Below are positions 1 through 7,924 of a stretch of 64,000 nt of DNA, piece by piece. Below the pieces are notes generated by a model. It saw nothing but the letters and a program-made list of their open reading frames with translations, did no database searches and was not told the DNA's origin. Position 1 is the stretch's first letter. Each line of letters begins with the position of its first letter. This DNA is from Streptomyces sp. NBC_01803 (lineage in GTDB: Bacteria > Actinomycetota > Actinomycetes > Streptomycetales > Streptomycetaceae): NCBI RefSeq assembly GCF_035917415.1, contig NZ_CP109073.1, positions 744,001 through 808,000 on the forward strand, in the 5' to 3' direction. The translations under genes and the position numbers were made by a program.

Positions 1-1189
1 CGGCGGTGGGCGTGATGCGGGCCAGCAGCGCGTCCCGCTTCTCCTGGGTGGTCCGGCCCCGGGCGAGGGCCTTGTCCAGCAACCCGGTCGAGTACGCCTT
101 GCCCTTCTCGGCCGACTCCGCCGAGACGTCCTTCAACACCACGTCGAAGCCCGCCTGGGCGCAGGTGTACGCGATGCCCGCGCCCATCATCCCGGCGCCC
201 AGCACGGCGATCCGGGTGGGCTTGCGCTCCTCGATGCCCTTGGGCCTGCTGGCACCGGAGTTGACGGCCTGGAGGTCGAAGAAGAACGCCTGGATCATGT
301 TCTTCGACGTCTGGCCGATCACCAGCTCGGTGAAGTACCGGCCCTCGATGGTCTGCGCGGTCTCGAAGTCGACCTGGGAGCCCTCGACGGCGGCGGCCAT
401 GATGTTGCGCGGTGCCGGGTAGGGCGCGCCGTTGAGCTGCTTGCGCAGGTTCGACGGAAACGCCGGGAGGTTGGCCGCGAACTTCGGGTTGCTCGGGGTG
501 CCGCCGGGAATCCGGTAGCCCTTGACGTCCCACGGCTGCTGAGCGGTGGGGTTGGCGTCGATGAAGGCGCGGGCCTTGGCGAGCATCTCGTCGCGGTCCT
601 GGGCGACTTCGTGGACGAGACCGGCCTCCAGGGCGCGCGCCGGGTCGTACTGGCGGCCCTCCAGCAGCACCTTCAGCAGCGCGTCGGTGATGCCCATCAG
701 CCGCACGGTGCGGGTGACCCCGCCGCCGCCCGGCAGCAGACCGAGGGTGACCTCGGGCAGACCGATCTTCGAGCCGGGCGCGGTCAGGGCGACGCGGTGG
801 TGGCAGGCGAGCGCGATCTCGTAACCGCCGCCGAGCGCGGCACCGTTGATCGCCGCGACGACCGGCTTGCCGAGCGTCTCCAGCTTGCGCAGCGCGCGCT
901 TGACGCGCATGCCGCCGTCGAAGACGGTCTCGGCGTGCTCGGGGCGAGCCGAGATGAGGTCGCGCAGGTCACCGCCGGCGAAGAACGTCTTCTTGGCGGA
1001 GGTGATGACGACGCCGCGCACGGACTCGGCCTCGGCCTCCAGGCGGTCGACGACCGCGGTGAGGGACGAGAGGAACGCGGCGTTCATGGTGTTGGCGGAC
1101 TGGTCGGGGTCGTCCAGGGTGAGCGTGACGATGTCGTCGGCGTCCCGGTCCCAGCGGATCGTCCCGGACTGTGGCGTGGACTCAGGCAT
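1..1189 (-). CDS. FadB-type fatty acid oxidation protein, enoyl-CoA hydratase/3-hydroxyacyl-CoA dehydrogenase (3' end outside window)
   Basis: About 396 codons are visible; the gene runs off the left edge. Residues 1 to about 260 form a crotonase domain with the segments FFAGGDL and GAALGGGYEIALA, which build the oxyanion hole and acyl pocket. From about residue 335 an NAD-binding 3-hydroxyacyl-CoA dehydrogenase domain starts with VLGAGMMGAGIA. The protein should hydrate enoyl-CoA and oxidise the 3-hydroxyacyl-CoA in beta-oxidation. The ATG at 1189 has a GGAGAAG ribosome site. It lies 31 bp after the thiolase stop, so it is probably the last visible gene of the four-gene acyl-CoA operon and the partner subunit of that thiolase. 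Function is confident from domain order; the substrate chain type is unknown. Confidence 0.9.
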   Translation of the reverse strand, partial: MPESTPQSGTIRWDRDADDIVTLTLDDPDQSANTMNAAFLSSLTAVVDRLEAEAESVRGVVITSAKKTFFAGGDLRDLISARPEHAETVFDGGMRVKRALRKLETLGKPVVAAINGAALGGGYEIALACHHRVALTAPGSKIGLPEVTLGLLPGGGGVTRTVRLMGITDALLKVLLEGRQYDPARALEAGLVHEVAQDRDEMLAKARAFIDANPTAQQPWDVKGYRIPGGTPSNPKFAANLPAFPSNLRKQLNGAPYPAPRNIMAAAVEGSQVDFETAQTIEGRYFTELVIGQTSKNMIQAFFFDLQAVNSGASRPKGIEERKPTRIAVLGAGMMGAGIAYTCAQAGFDVVLKDVSAESAEKGKAYSTGLLDKALARGRTTQEKRDALLARITPTA

Positions 1190-1220
1190 GGTGTCGTTCT
1201 TCTCCAGGGGTCGGGCGCGG

Positions 1221-2432
1221 TCAGACACGTTCGATCACGGTGGCGATACCCATGCCGCCGCCGACGCAGAGGGTGGCCAGGCCGTAGCGCAGGTCGCGCC
1301 GTTCCAGCTCGTCGATCAGCGTGCCGAGGATCATCGCGCCGGTGGCGCCCAGCGGGTGACCGAGCGCGATGGCGCCGCCGTTGACGTTGACCTTGGCCAG
1401 GTCCAGGTCCATGTCCCTGACGAAGCGCAGGACGACGGCGGCGAACGCCTCGTTGATCTCCACCAGATCGATGTCACCGATGGTGAGCCCGGCCTTGGCC
1501 AGGGCCTTGCGGGCGGCCGGGGCGGGCCCGGTCAGCATGATGGTGGGCTCCGAGCCGGTGACGGCGGCGGAGACGATCCGGGCCCGCGGGGTGAGCCCGA
1601 AGCGCTCGCCGACCTCCCTGCTGCCGAGCGCGACCAGGGCCGAACCGTCCACGATGCCGGAGGAGTTGCCCGCGTGGTGGACGTGGTCGATCCGCTCCAC
1701 CCAGTGGTACTTCTGGAGCGCGACCGCGTCGAACCCGCCCAGCTCGCCGATGTCGGCGAAGGACGGCTTCAGCTTGGCCAGGCTGTCGGCGGTGGTGCCC
1801 GGCCGCATGTGCTCGTCGTGGTCCAGGACGGTCAGGCCGGCGCGGTCGGTGACCGGGACGACCGACCGCTCGAAACGGCCTTCCTTCCACGCCTCCGCGG
1901 CGCGCTCCTGGGAGAGCGCGGCGTACTCGTCGACATCGCGGCGGCTGAAGCCCTCAAGGGTGGCGATGAGGTCGGCGCCGATGCCCTGCGGGACGAAACC
2001 CGTCTCGTAGCTGGTCATCGGGTCCATGGCCCAGGCGCCGCCGTCGGAGCCCATCGGCACGCGGGACATCGACTCCACCCCGCCGGCCAGCACGAAGTCG
2101 TCCCAGCCGGCGCGGATCTTGGCCGCCGCCATGTTGACGGCCTCCAGGCCGGAGGCACAGAAGCGGTTCTCCTGGACGCCGGCCACGGTCTCGGGCAGGC
2201 CGGCGGCGATGGCGGCGATCTTGGCGATGTCGGAGCCCTGGTCGCCGTGCGGGCTGACCACGCCGAGCACGACGTCGTCGATGACGGCCGGGTCGAGGTC
2301 CGGCAGCCTGCGCCGCAGCTCCCGGATCAGGCCGACCACGAGGTCGATGGGCTTGGTGCCGTGCAGGGCGCCACCGGGCTTGCCGCGCCCGCGCGGGGTG
2401 CGGATCGCGTCGTACACATAGGCTTCAGTCAC
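1221..2432 (-). CDS. acetyl-CoA C-acyltransferase (thiolase, FadA type)
   Basis: A 403-residue thiolase, the usual family length. The acylated nucleophile is Cys92 (RFCASG). His359 lies in [11 protein letters not shown] and the second catalytic Cys389 in [10 protein letters not shown], and the EINEAFAA motif is present. It should cleave 3-ketoacyl-CoA to acetyl-CoA plus a shortened acyl-CoA in the cytoplasm. The start is GTG 2432, giving the typical N-terminus [14 protein letters not shown]; the frame stays open much further upstream, but that part is antisense-frame noise inside the acyl-CoA dehydrogenase gene. It is 20 bp downstream of that dehydrogenase and 31 bp upstream of the FadB-like gene, consistent with one transcript. 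Confidence 0.93.
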   Translation of the reverse strand: MTEAYVYDAIRTPRGRGKPGGALHGTKPIDLVVGLIRELRRRLPDLDPAVIDDVVLGVVSPHGDQGSDIAKIAAIAAGLPETVAGVQENRFCASGLEAVNMAAAKIRAGWDDFVLAGGVESMSRVPMGSDGGAWAMDPMTSYETGFVPQGIGADLIATLEGFSRRDVDEYAALSQERAAEAWKEGRFERSVVPVTDRAGLTVLDHDEHMRPGTTADSLAKLKPSFADIGELGGFDAVALQKYHWVERIDHVHHAGNSSGIVDGSALVALGSREVGERFGLTPRARIVSAAVTGSEPTIMLTGPAPAARKALAKAGLTIGDIDLVEINEAFAAVVLRFVRDMDLDLAKVNVNGGAIALGHPLGATGAMILGTLIDELERRDLRYGLATLCVGGGMGIATVIERV

Positions 2433-2452
2433 GCTTCGTCTCCTTGCGTTCC

Positions 2453-3595
2453 TCAGGCGAGGAGCGACCGGCCGATGATCTCTTTCATGATCTCGGTCGT
2501 GCCGCCGTAGATGGTCAGGATCCGCCCGTCGGTGTAGGCGCGGGCGATGGGGTATTCGGACATGTAGCCGTAGCCGCCGTGGAGTTGGAGGCAGCGGTCG
2601 GTGACCCGCTTCTGCAGCTCGGTGGCCCACCACTTGGCCATGGAGGCGTGCACGGCGTCCAGCTCGCCGGTCGCGTGCTCGGTCAGGCAGCGGTCGATGA
2701 ACGTGCGGGTGACGGCGCATTCGGTGGCCATCTCCGCGATCTCGAAGCGGACGTGCTGGAACTTCGAGATGGGCCGGCCGAACGCCTCGCGCTGCTTGAC
2801 GTAGTCGGTGGTGATGGCGAGGAGGTGTTCGGCGATGGCGATGGCGCCGACGGCGATGGTCATCCGCTCCTGCGGGAGGTGCGTCACCAGGTGGATGAAG
2901 CCGCCGTGCAGCTCGCCGAGCAGGTTCTCCTTGGGGACGCGGACGTCGGTGAAGGACAGCTCGGCGGTGTCCTGGGCCTTCTGCCCGATCTTGTCGAGGT
3001 TCCGGCCGCGCTCGAAGCCCGGCATGCCCCGCTCCACCACCAGCAGGCTCAGCCCCTTCGCCCCGCCCTCCGGGGTGGTGCGCGCCACCACGACCACCAG
3101 ATCCGCCAGGATGCCGTTGGAGATGAACGTCTTCGACCCGTTCAGCAGCCAGTGATCGCCCTGGTCGGTGGCCGTGGTCCTGATCCCCTGGAGGTCGGAG
3201 CCCGCGCCCGGCTCGGTCATCGCGATCGCCGTGATCAGCTCGCCCGAGCAGAACCCCGGCAGCCACCGCCGCTTCTGCCCCTGGGTGGCCAGGTTCGTCA
3301 GATAGGGACCGATGATGTCGTTGTGCAGCGGGATGGCGAAGCCGCTGGCCCCGGCGTGGGCGAACTCCTCGCCCAGCACGGCGCTGTAACGGAAGTCGTC
3401 CACCCCGCCGCCGCCGTACTCCTCGGGGACGGCCAGGCCCAGCAGTCCCTGCCGCCCGGCGGCCCGCCAGGCGTCGCGGGAGACGATGCCGTCGCGTTCC
3501 CACCGCTCGTGGTGCGGGGTGACCTCCTTGGCCAGGAAGGTGCGCACGGTCTCCCGGAACGCCTCGTGTTCTGCGGCGAATAGCTGACGCTTCAT
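2453..3595 (-). CDS. acyl-CoA dehydrogenase
   Basis: A 380-residue FAD enzyme with the three-part fold of the family: helical N-terminus, then the flavin-contact motif [14 protein letters not shown] near residue 130, then a C-terminal helical domain ending with [16 protein letters not shown]. It performs the first alpha,beta-desaturation of an acyl-CoA and passes electrons to an electron transfer flavoprotein, which is not encoded here. The ATG at 3595 is 14 bp after the CoA-transferase stop and the thiolase start follows 20 bp after its own stop, so it is the second gene of the operon. Paired with an AMACR-like CoA-transferase, a branched or 2-methyl acyl substrate is plausible, but this is inference. 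Confidence 0.92.
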   Translation of the reverse strand: MKRQLFAAEHEAFRETVRTFLAKEVTPHHERWERDGIVSRDAWRAAGRQGLLGLAVPEEYGGGGVDDFRYSAVLGEEFAHAGASGFAIPLHNDIIGPYLTNLATQGQKRRWLPGFCSGELITAIAMTEPGAGSDLQGIRTTATDQGDHWLLNGSKTFISNGILADLVVVVARTTPEGGAKGLSLLVVERGMPGFERGRNLDKIGQKAQDTAELSFTDVRVPKENLLGELHGGFIHLVTHLPQERMTIAVGAIAIAEHLLAITTDYVKQREAFGRPISKFQHVRFEIAEMATECAVTRTFIDRCLTEHATGELDAVHASMAKWWATELQKRVTDRCLQLHGGYGYMSEYPIARAYTDGRILTIYGGTTEIMKEIIGRSLLA

Positions 3596-3609
3596 CAGTC
3601 GTCCTTACG

Positions 3610-4737
3610 TCACTTCGTGAGCTGGGGCAGGTCCCAGTCGCGGGCTATCTCCGCCGCGTCGGCGCCGGGGATCGCCGGGCCGCGGCGGATGGTGGCGGGT
3701 GTGTCCGAGAAGCGGGGCGCGGGCGCCGGCTGGACGGCGCCACCGTGCTCGGTGAAGGTGCCGCGGGCGGTCAGGTGCGGATCCCCGGCCGCCTCGCGGA
3801 GGGACAGCACGGGCGCCACGCAGGCGTCCGTGCCGGTGAAGACCTCCGTCCACTCGGCCCGGGTGCGCGTCGTGAAGCGAGCGGCGATCGCCTCCCGCAG
3901 CTCGGGCCAGCGGGCGAAGTCGTTCTGCCCGGGGGCCTCGGGGCCCAATCCGAGCAACTCGGCGAACTCGGTGTAGAACCGGGCCTCCAGCGCGCCCACC
4001 GCCATCCAGCCGCCGTCGGCCGTCTCGTACACCGCGTAGTACGGCGCGCCGCCGTCCAGCAGGTTGGCCCCGCGCCGGTCCTGCCAGGCGCCCGCGCCGA
4101 GCATGCCCCAGATCATGGTGCCCAGGTGCGCGGTGCCGTCCACGATCGCGGCGTCCACGACCTGGCCGCGCCCGGTGGCGCGGGCATGGTGCAGGGCGGC
4201 GAGGACGCCGACGACGAGGTAGAGGGAGCCACCCGCGTAGTCGCCGAGCAGGTTGGCCGGGATCGCGGGTGGGCCATCGCTCGCCCCGATCATGCCGAGG
4301 GCTCCGGCGGTGGCGATGTAGCCGATGTCATGTCCGGCACTGTCGGCGAGCGGGCCGTCCTGCCCCCAGCCGGTCATCCGTCCGTAGACCAGGCGCGGGT
4401 TGCGCGCCAGGCAGTCGGCCGGACCGACGCCGAGCCGCTCGGTCACGCCCGGCCGGTACCCCTCGATCAGCACGTCCGCGCGGGTGGCCAGATCGAGGAC
4501 GAGCCCGGCCCCCTCCCCGGACTTGAGGTCGATGACGACCGACCGCTTGTTCCGGTTGGTCACGTCGCGCGCCGGGTCGAGGCCGAGGGCGGCGCCGCCC
4601 GGCCGGTCGACGCGGACCACGTCGGCGCCGAGATCCGCCAGCAGCATCGCGGCGAACGGGCCGGGTCCGATCCCGGCCAGCTCCACGACGCGCACGCCGT
4701 CCAGCGGGCCCGGGCCCTGCGTTGTCGCTGTTGTCAT
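3610..4737 (-). CDS. CaiB/BaiF family III CoA-transferase, alpha-methylacyl-CoA racemase-like
   Basis: A 375-residue CaiB/BaiF protein. The N-terminus [21 protein letters not shown] and the segment SAGHDIGY (His136-Asp137) resemble the alpha-methylacyl-CoA racemase branch more than CoA-transferring members. It would epimerise 2-methylacyl-CoA so that the acyl-CoA dehydrogenase downstream can act, or transfer CoA between acids. ATG 4737 was chosen over an in-frame codon at 4800 because GGGAG lies at the right distance and homology begins directly after it. It is the first gene of the leftward acyl-CoA operon. The leader can form a hairpin that covers the ribosome site. Confidence 0.87.
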   Translation of the reverse strand: MTTATTQGPGPLDGVRVVELAGIGPGPFAAMLLADLGADVVRVDRPGGAALGLDPARDVTNRNKRSVVIDLKSGEGAGLVLDLATRADVLIEGYRPGVTERLGVGPADCLARNPRLVYGRMTGWGQDGPLADSAGHDIGYIATAGALGMIGASDGPPAIPANLLGDYAGGSLYLVVGVLAALHHARATGRGQVVDAAIVDGTAHLGTMIWGMLGAGAWQDRRGANLLDGGAPYYAVYETADGGWMAVGALEARFYTEFAELLGLGPEAPGQNDFARWPELREAIAARFTTRTRAEWTEVFTGTDACVAPVLSLREAAGDPHLTARGTFTEHGGAVQPAPAPRFSDTPATIRRGPAIPGADAAEIARDWDLPQLTK

Positions 4738-4741
4738 GAGA

Positions 4742-4778
4742 CTCCCAGGCACGCCGCGACCATTGCGGTCACTGGGAG
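4742..4778 (-). promoter_or_regulatory. leader hairpin overlapping the ribosome binding site of the CoA-transferase gene
   Basis: CTCCCAG at 4742-4748 and CTGGGAG at 4772-4778 are perfect 7-bp complements. Between them CCGC (4754-4757) can pair with GCGG (4765-4768). On the coding (minus) strand the GGGAG used as ribosome site lies in one outer arm, five bases from the ATG at 4737. If the transcript starts upstream of 4778, the folded form would hide the ribosome site. Seen directly; regulatory role is inferred. Confidence 0.4.
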
Positions 4779-4788
4779 AGATACTAAG

Positions 4789-4796
4789 AACGTGTT
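4789..4796. promoter_or_regulatory. possible TetR-type operator core (AACGTGTT) upstream of the acyl-CoA operon
   Basis: AAC-GT-GTT lies 52-59 bp upstream of the CoA-transferase start. AACnnGTT cores occur in operators of actinobacterial TetR regulators of lipid catabolism such as KstR; the flanks fit only partly. Weak, motif-only evidence. Confidence 0.22.
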
Positions 4797-4856
4797 TCAC
4801 TTTTCACAAGGGAGATCGGCACCCTCGCGCGACCCGGCTCCGGCTCCGGCTCCGGC

Positions 4857-5105
4857 TCAGAGGCTCACCACGCGGACGACCGTGACGGTCAGCACCGAAC
4901 CGCCGACGTAGTAGCGGATGATCACGCCCTCGACGGTCGCGTCCCTGCGGTCGCACTCGTCGCTCACCGGGCTCGACCCGTGGCCGTAGGGATCCACCGC
5001 GACCGTGGCCGCGAGCGCGGCGTCGAACCGTGACCGGGCGGCCGGGTCCATGGCGTCGTGGGCCTTCTCCGCCACGGGGTCGTAGACGACGCGGTAACGG
5101 ATCAC
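4857..5105 (-). CDS. RelE/ParE-like toxin candidate
   Basis: An 82-residue protein starting IRYRVVYDPVA, with a helical middle and beta-rich end (VIIRYYVGGSVLTVTVVRVV). Size and strand pattern fit the small RelE/ParE mRNase or gyrase-inhibitor fold. The GTG start overlaps the stop of the upstream 92-residue gene by 4 bp (GTGA), the normal coupling in type II toxin-antitoxin pairs. A conserved catalytic set cannot be pointed to by eye, so toxicity is inference from size, fold and partner. It is separated from the CoA-transferase start by about 120 bp that contain a short run of GGCTCC repeats near 4837-4860. Confidence 0.62.
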   Translation of the reverse strand: MIRYRVVYDPVAEKAHDAMDPAARSRFDAALAATVAVDPYGHGSSPVSDECDRRDATVEGVIIRYYVGGSVLTVTVVRVVSL

Positions 5106-5380
5106 GCGCCCCCGTCCCGGTCGGGCTCACGGGCGCCATCGCGGTCCCGCCGGGCGAGCTCGTCGAGGTCGCGCCGCATCTGCGGGTCGTACTGCTCCAG
5201 CAGCTCCATCACCCAGCGGCGGACCACGGCGTGGATGTCGAACACGCTGGCGTTCTCGATCGACTCGTTGAACGCCTCGCGCCGGTCGGCCGGGAGCGCC
5301 GCCCGGATGTCGCGGATGGTCGAGGGGAGCGTGATCTCCCGGCCGTCCCCGCCGATGGTGCGCAGTGGTCTCGCCTCCAC
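5102..5380 (-). CDS. antitoxin candidate (DUF6247-like small protein)
   Basis: A 92-residue acidic-tailed protein. The core LPSTIRDIRAALPADRREAFNE followed by a helical segment and VVRRWVMELLEQYDP resembles the small DUF6247-like proteins that precede RelE-like toxins in Streptomyces. The C-terminus is rich in Arg/Asp and likely flexible. The start is GTG 5380 with GAGGAGG six bases upstream. Its stop overlaps the toxin start by 4 bp. It would bind and neutralise the toxin and probably repress the operon through the repeat array just upstream. The family assignment is from memory of sequence pattern and should be treated as tentative. Confidence 0.6.
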   Translation of the reverse strand: MEARPLRTIGGDGREITLPSTIRDIRAALPADRREAFNESIENASVFDIHAVVRRWVMELLEQYDPQMRRDLDELARRDRDGAREPDRDGGA

Positions 5381-5398
5381 GGCGGCCTCCTCACTGAG

Positions 5399-5478
5399 GA
5401 ACCAGTCTCACTGGACACCAGTCTCGCTGGGAACCGGTCTCACTGGGAACCGGTCTCGCCGGGGAACCAGCCTCACCG
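5399..5478. repeat. five head-to-tail 16-bp imperfect palindromic repeats upstream of the toxin-antitoxin pair
   Basis: Units at 5399-5414, 5415-5430, 5431-5446, 5447-5462 and 5463-5478 (the last with a one-base slip) follow the pattern GAACCRGTCTCRCTGG. Unit 1 contains CCAGT-CTC-ACTGG, a perfect inverted repeat, so every unit is a small palindrome. The array begins 18 bp upstream of the antitoxin start, in its promoter/leader region. Helically phased palindromes in this position are what is expected of an operator array for autoregulation. Confidence 0.7.
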
Positions 5479-5492
5479 CCGCCCCAGCCCGA

Positions 5493-5535
5493 CCGCCGAC
5501 CCGGCCCCGAGCCGCCACGGGACGCCGGTCGGCGG
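5493..5535 (-). terminator. stem-loop downstream of the kinase fusion gene
   Basis: CCGCCGACC (5493-5501) pairs perfectly with GGTCGGCGG (5527-5535); the 25-base loop can form an inner CGGC/GCCG stem. It sits 26 bp beyond the stop of the leftward kinase gene. No U-tract, as is common in Streptomyces. Confidence 0.45.
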
Positions 5536-5560
5536 CCGGGCCGCGAGGGCGGCGCCCCGT

Positions 5561-7741
5561 TCAGCGGACGGTGCCGGCCGGGGCGGGGACCGGGCCGCGG
5601 AACTGGAAGCTGCCCGCCTTGGCCTCGTAGAGATACGCCGTCGGCCCGGCGCCCGCGTAGTCGCCCGCCGCGTCGAACGCCAACTCCCGGGCGACGCCCC
5701 GGTGTCTGGCCTCCCGCAGCCGGGGCAGCAGCACGGTCCTGCTGAGCGGCGTGCCCTCGCGGGCGGCCCGGCGCATCTCGGTGGCGAGCAGCACGGCGGC
5801 GTCGTAGCTCTCGGCCGCGTACGGATCGGCCTTGCCGCCGAACCGGCTGCGGTGGGCGGCGGCGAAGCCCTGGGCGAGGAAGTCCGCGCCCGAGTCGGTG
5901 TAGCCGGCCACGAAGCGCCAGCCCTGGGCCGCGTCCCCCGCCGCCGCGTAGAAGCCGGGGCCGAGCGCCTCCTCGGTGGCCAGTCCGACGCCGGTGTACC
6001 CGGCCTCGCTCAGCGCGCGGGCGAGCCGGCCCGCACCCTCGGCCCGGCCGCCGTAGACGACGGCGTCGACCTCCGCCGCCGTGAACTCGGCGGCCAGCGA
6101 CGCGAACGAGCCGCCGTCCGCCGCCAGCACGCGCGGCACCAGCTCGATCCGGTCGCGGTCGGCGGCGGCGGTGACGGCCCCGGTCGTGCGGCTGCTGTAG
6201 GCGCCGGCGCCCCGGTCGTGGACGAGGCCGACGCGGCGGGCCGCCAGCTCGTCCGCCAGATAGGCGGGGATGGCCCGGCAGGCGGAGCCGGTGTCGGGCC
6301 GGGCGTGCAGCAGCGTCGTGAGTCCGTCGCGCGGCTCGAACGCGCCCACGGACAGCGCCAGCAGCGGAACGCCCGCCGCCGCGTACGCCTCGGCGGCGGA
6401 CCTGGCGACCGGGTCGCCGGTCGGGCCGATCACCGCGAGCACCGAGCGGTCGGCGGCCAGCTCCCGGGCGGCCTCGGCGGCGCGCTCGGGATCGCCGCCG
6501 TCGTCCACGGCCCGGTACTCCAGCTCGAACGGCAGGTCACCGAGGCCGTTCAGCTCCTCGACCGCCATGATCAGGCCGCACCGCTGGCCCAGGCCGAACG
6601 CCCGCCGCTCGCCGGTGAGATCGGCGTGCAGCCCGATCGTGTGACGCGGGCCGGAGCCGGCCGACGCGGCCGGGCCGGAGCCGGGCCGCAGCCACGCCGC
6701 GGCCAGCCCGCCGACCGCCGCCGTCAGCCCCGCGCCGCCGCCGAGCAGCAGCACGGCCCGGCGGCGGGTGCGGCCGGGCGGGGGCTCGGGCGGCGGAGCG
6801 GGGCGCTCGGGGGTCCGCGGTCTGCGCCGGTCGGAGCTGTCGGATCGGCCGGAGTCGGCGGACGGATCGGTCTTGGGTTCCGGTTCCGGTTCCGGCGCCA
6901 GCGGCGGCGGCGGGGCGGCGAAGCGCTCGGCGACCTCACGGGCGACGGCCGACGGGAGCCAGTCGGCGCCGCCGCCCCCGATGCCGAGCTCGGCGCGCAG
7001 CTCGGCCACCGTGGGGCGCAGCACCGGCTCCTTGTGCAGGCACGCCTGGACGATCTCCAGCAGGCTCCTGGGCACGTCGGCCAGGTCCGGCGACTCGTCG
7101 CGGGCCCGCAGGACCAGCTCCGCGTCGGTGCCCGCGCCGAACGGCGGGCGGCCGGTGACCGCGTGGGCCAGGAGGCAGCCGAGGGAGAAGACGTCGCCGG
7201 CCGGTCCCGGCTCGGTGCCCCTGGCCTGCTCGGGCGAGAGATATCCGGGGGTGCCGGCCCCGCCGCCGGTGCCGCCGAAGCCGGTCAGCCGGGGGCCGTC
7301 CGGGGTGAGCAGCACATGGCCGGGCCGGACGTCCCGGTGGGTGAGGCCCGCGTCGTGGATCGCCCACAGCGCCCCGGCCAGCAGGGAGCCCAGCGCCCGC
7401 GCCGACCACGGCGGCAGCGGCCCGTGGGTGCCGACCGCCTCGGTCAGCGACGGGCCGGGAACGTAGGGGAACGCGGCCCAGGTGGTGCCGCCCGCCGTGT
7501 CGGCGGCCAGGATGGTGACGAGGCAACGGGCGGAGACGTGCCGGGCGGCGGCCACATCACGTTCGAAACGCGCCCGGTGGTCGGGGTCCCGCGCGTACCG
7601 CGGCCGGATCACCTTCAGGGCGATCGGCGTGCCCGCGAGGGATCGGGCCAGATAGACGATCCCGGTGCGGCCCTCGGCCAGCCGCCGCAGCAGGCGGTAC
7701 CCGCCGATCCGCCGCGGGTCCGTCGGCTCCAGGTCTCTCAC
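5561..7741 (-). CDS. Ser/Thr protein kinase-like (probably pseudokinase) fused to a periplasmic ligand-binding domain
   Basis: A 726-residue fusion. Residues 14-255 have the protein kinase fold, followed by a Pro/Glu-rich linker (about 275-325), one membrane segment (about 329-350) and an extracytoplasmic type I periplasmic-binding domain (about 370-726, branched-chain amino acid receptor class). Lys43 (ALKV), the HRD Asp137, the TPGYLSPEQ segment and the later GDVFSLGC are kept. The HRDxxxxN Asn is His142 (HRDVRPGHV), and the metal-binding DFG is GFG (Gly154). The glycine loop is also weak (AEGRTG). These changes suggest little or no phosphotransfer, so it may sense a ligand outside and signal by binding. 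GTG 7741 was chosen because homology begins at once; GTG 7783 is possible. Confidence 0.85.
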   Translation of the reverse strand: MRDLEPTDPRRIGGYRLLRRLAEGRTGIVYLARSLAGTPIALKVIRPRYARDPDHRARFERDVAAARHVSARCLVTILAADTAGGTTWAAFPYVPGPSLTEAVGTHGPLPPWSARALGSLLAGALWAIHDAGLTHRDVRPGHVLLTPDGPRLTGFGGTGGGAGTPGYLSPEQARGTEPGPAGDVFSLGCLLAHAVTGRPPFGAGTDAELVLRARDESPDLADVPRSLLEIVQACLHKEPVLRPTVAELRAELGIGGGGADWLPSAVAREVAERFAAPPPPLAPEPEPEPKTDPSADSGRSDSSDRRRPRTPERPAPPPEPPPGRTRRRAVLLLGGGAGLTAAVGGLAAAWLRPGSGPAASAGSGPRHTIGLHADLTGERRAFGLGQRCGLIMAVEELNGLGDLPFELEYRAVDDGGDPERAAEAARELAADRSVLAVIGPTGDPVARSAAEAYAAAGVPLLALSVGAFEPRDGLTTLLHARPDTGSACRAIPAYLADELAARRVGLVHDRGAGAYSSRTTGAVTAAADRDRIELVPRVLAADGGSFASLAAEFTAAEVDAVVYGGRAEGAGRLARALSEAGYTGVGLATEEALGPGFYAAAGDAAQGWRFVAGYTDSGADFLAQGFAAAHRSRFGGKADPYAAESYDAAVLLATEMRRAAREGTPLSRTVLLPRLREARHRGVARELAFDAAGDYAGAGPTAYLYEAKAGSFQFRGPVPAPAGTVR

Positions 7742-7924
7742 CGCGGCCCGCCCCGGGCCGAGCCGTCCACAGCATTGCCACACCGCACGATGTCTCCCCC
7801 GTCCGCACCGAAGCGCCTCGGCCGTGGCGCGGGCGCGGGGTGCGGGGCCCGCTTCCCGGCGGCGGGCGGCGCGATGTCAGACTGTAGCGAAGCCGTGGCG
7901 CTGCGCGCCAGTTGGGGAGTCGCC

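Noticed and set aside
4834..4860. GGCTCC tandem run after the toxin gene
   Set aside because: Four short copies in GC-rich spacer DNA; probably slippage without function.
5399..5478. Repeat array as a CRISPR
   Set aside because: The units are contiguous 16-mers without spacers and no cas gene is near; the promoter position points to operators.
5030..7873. Very long plus-strand open frame opposite the kinase fusion
   Set aside because: It is the shadow of third-position GC bias on the other strand: low-complexity Arg/Gly/Ala-rich translation, no family signature. Only its last part from 7925 is the real aminotransferase gene.
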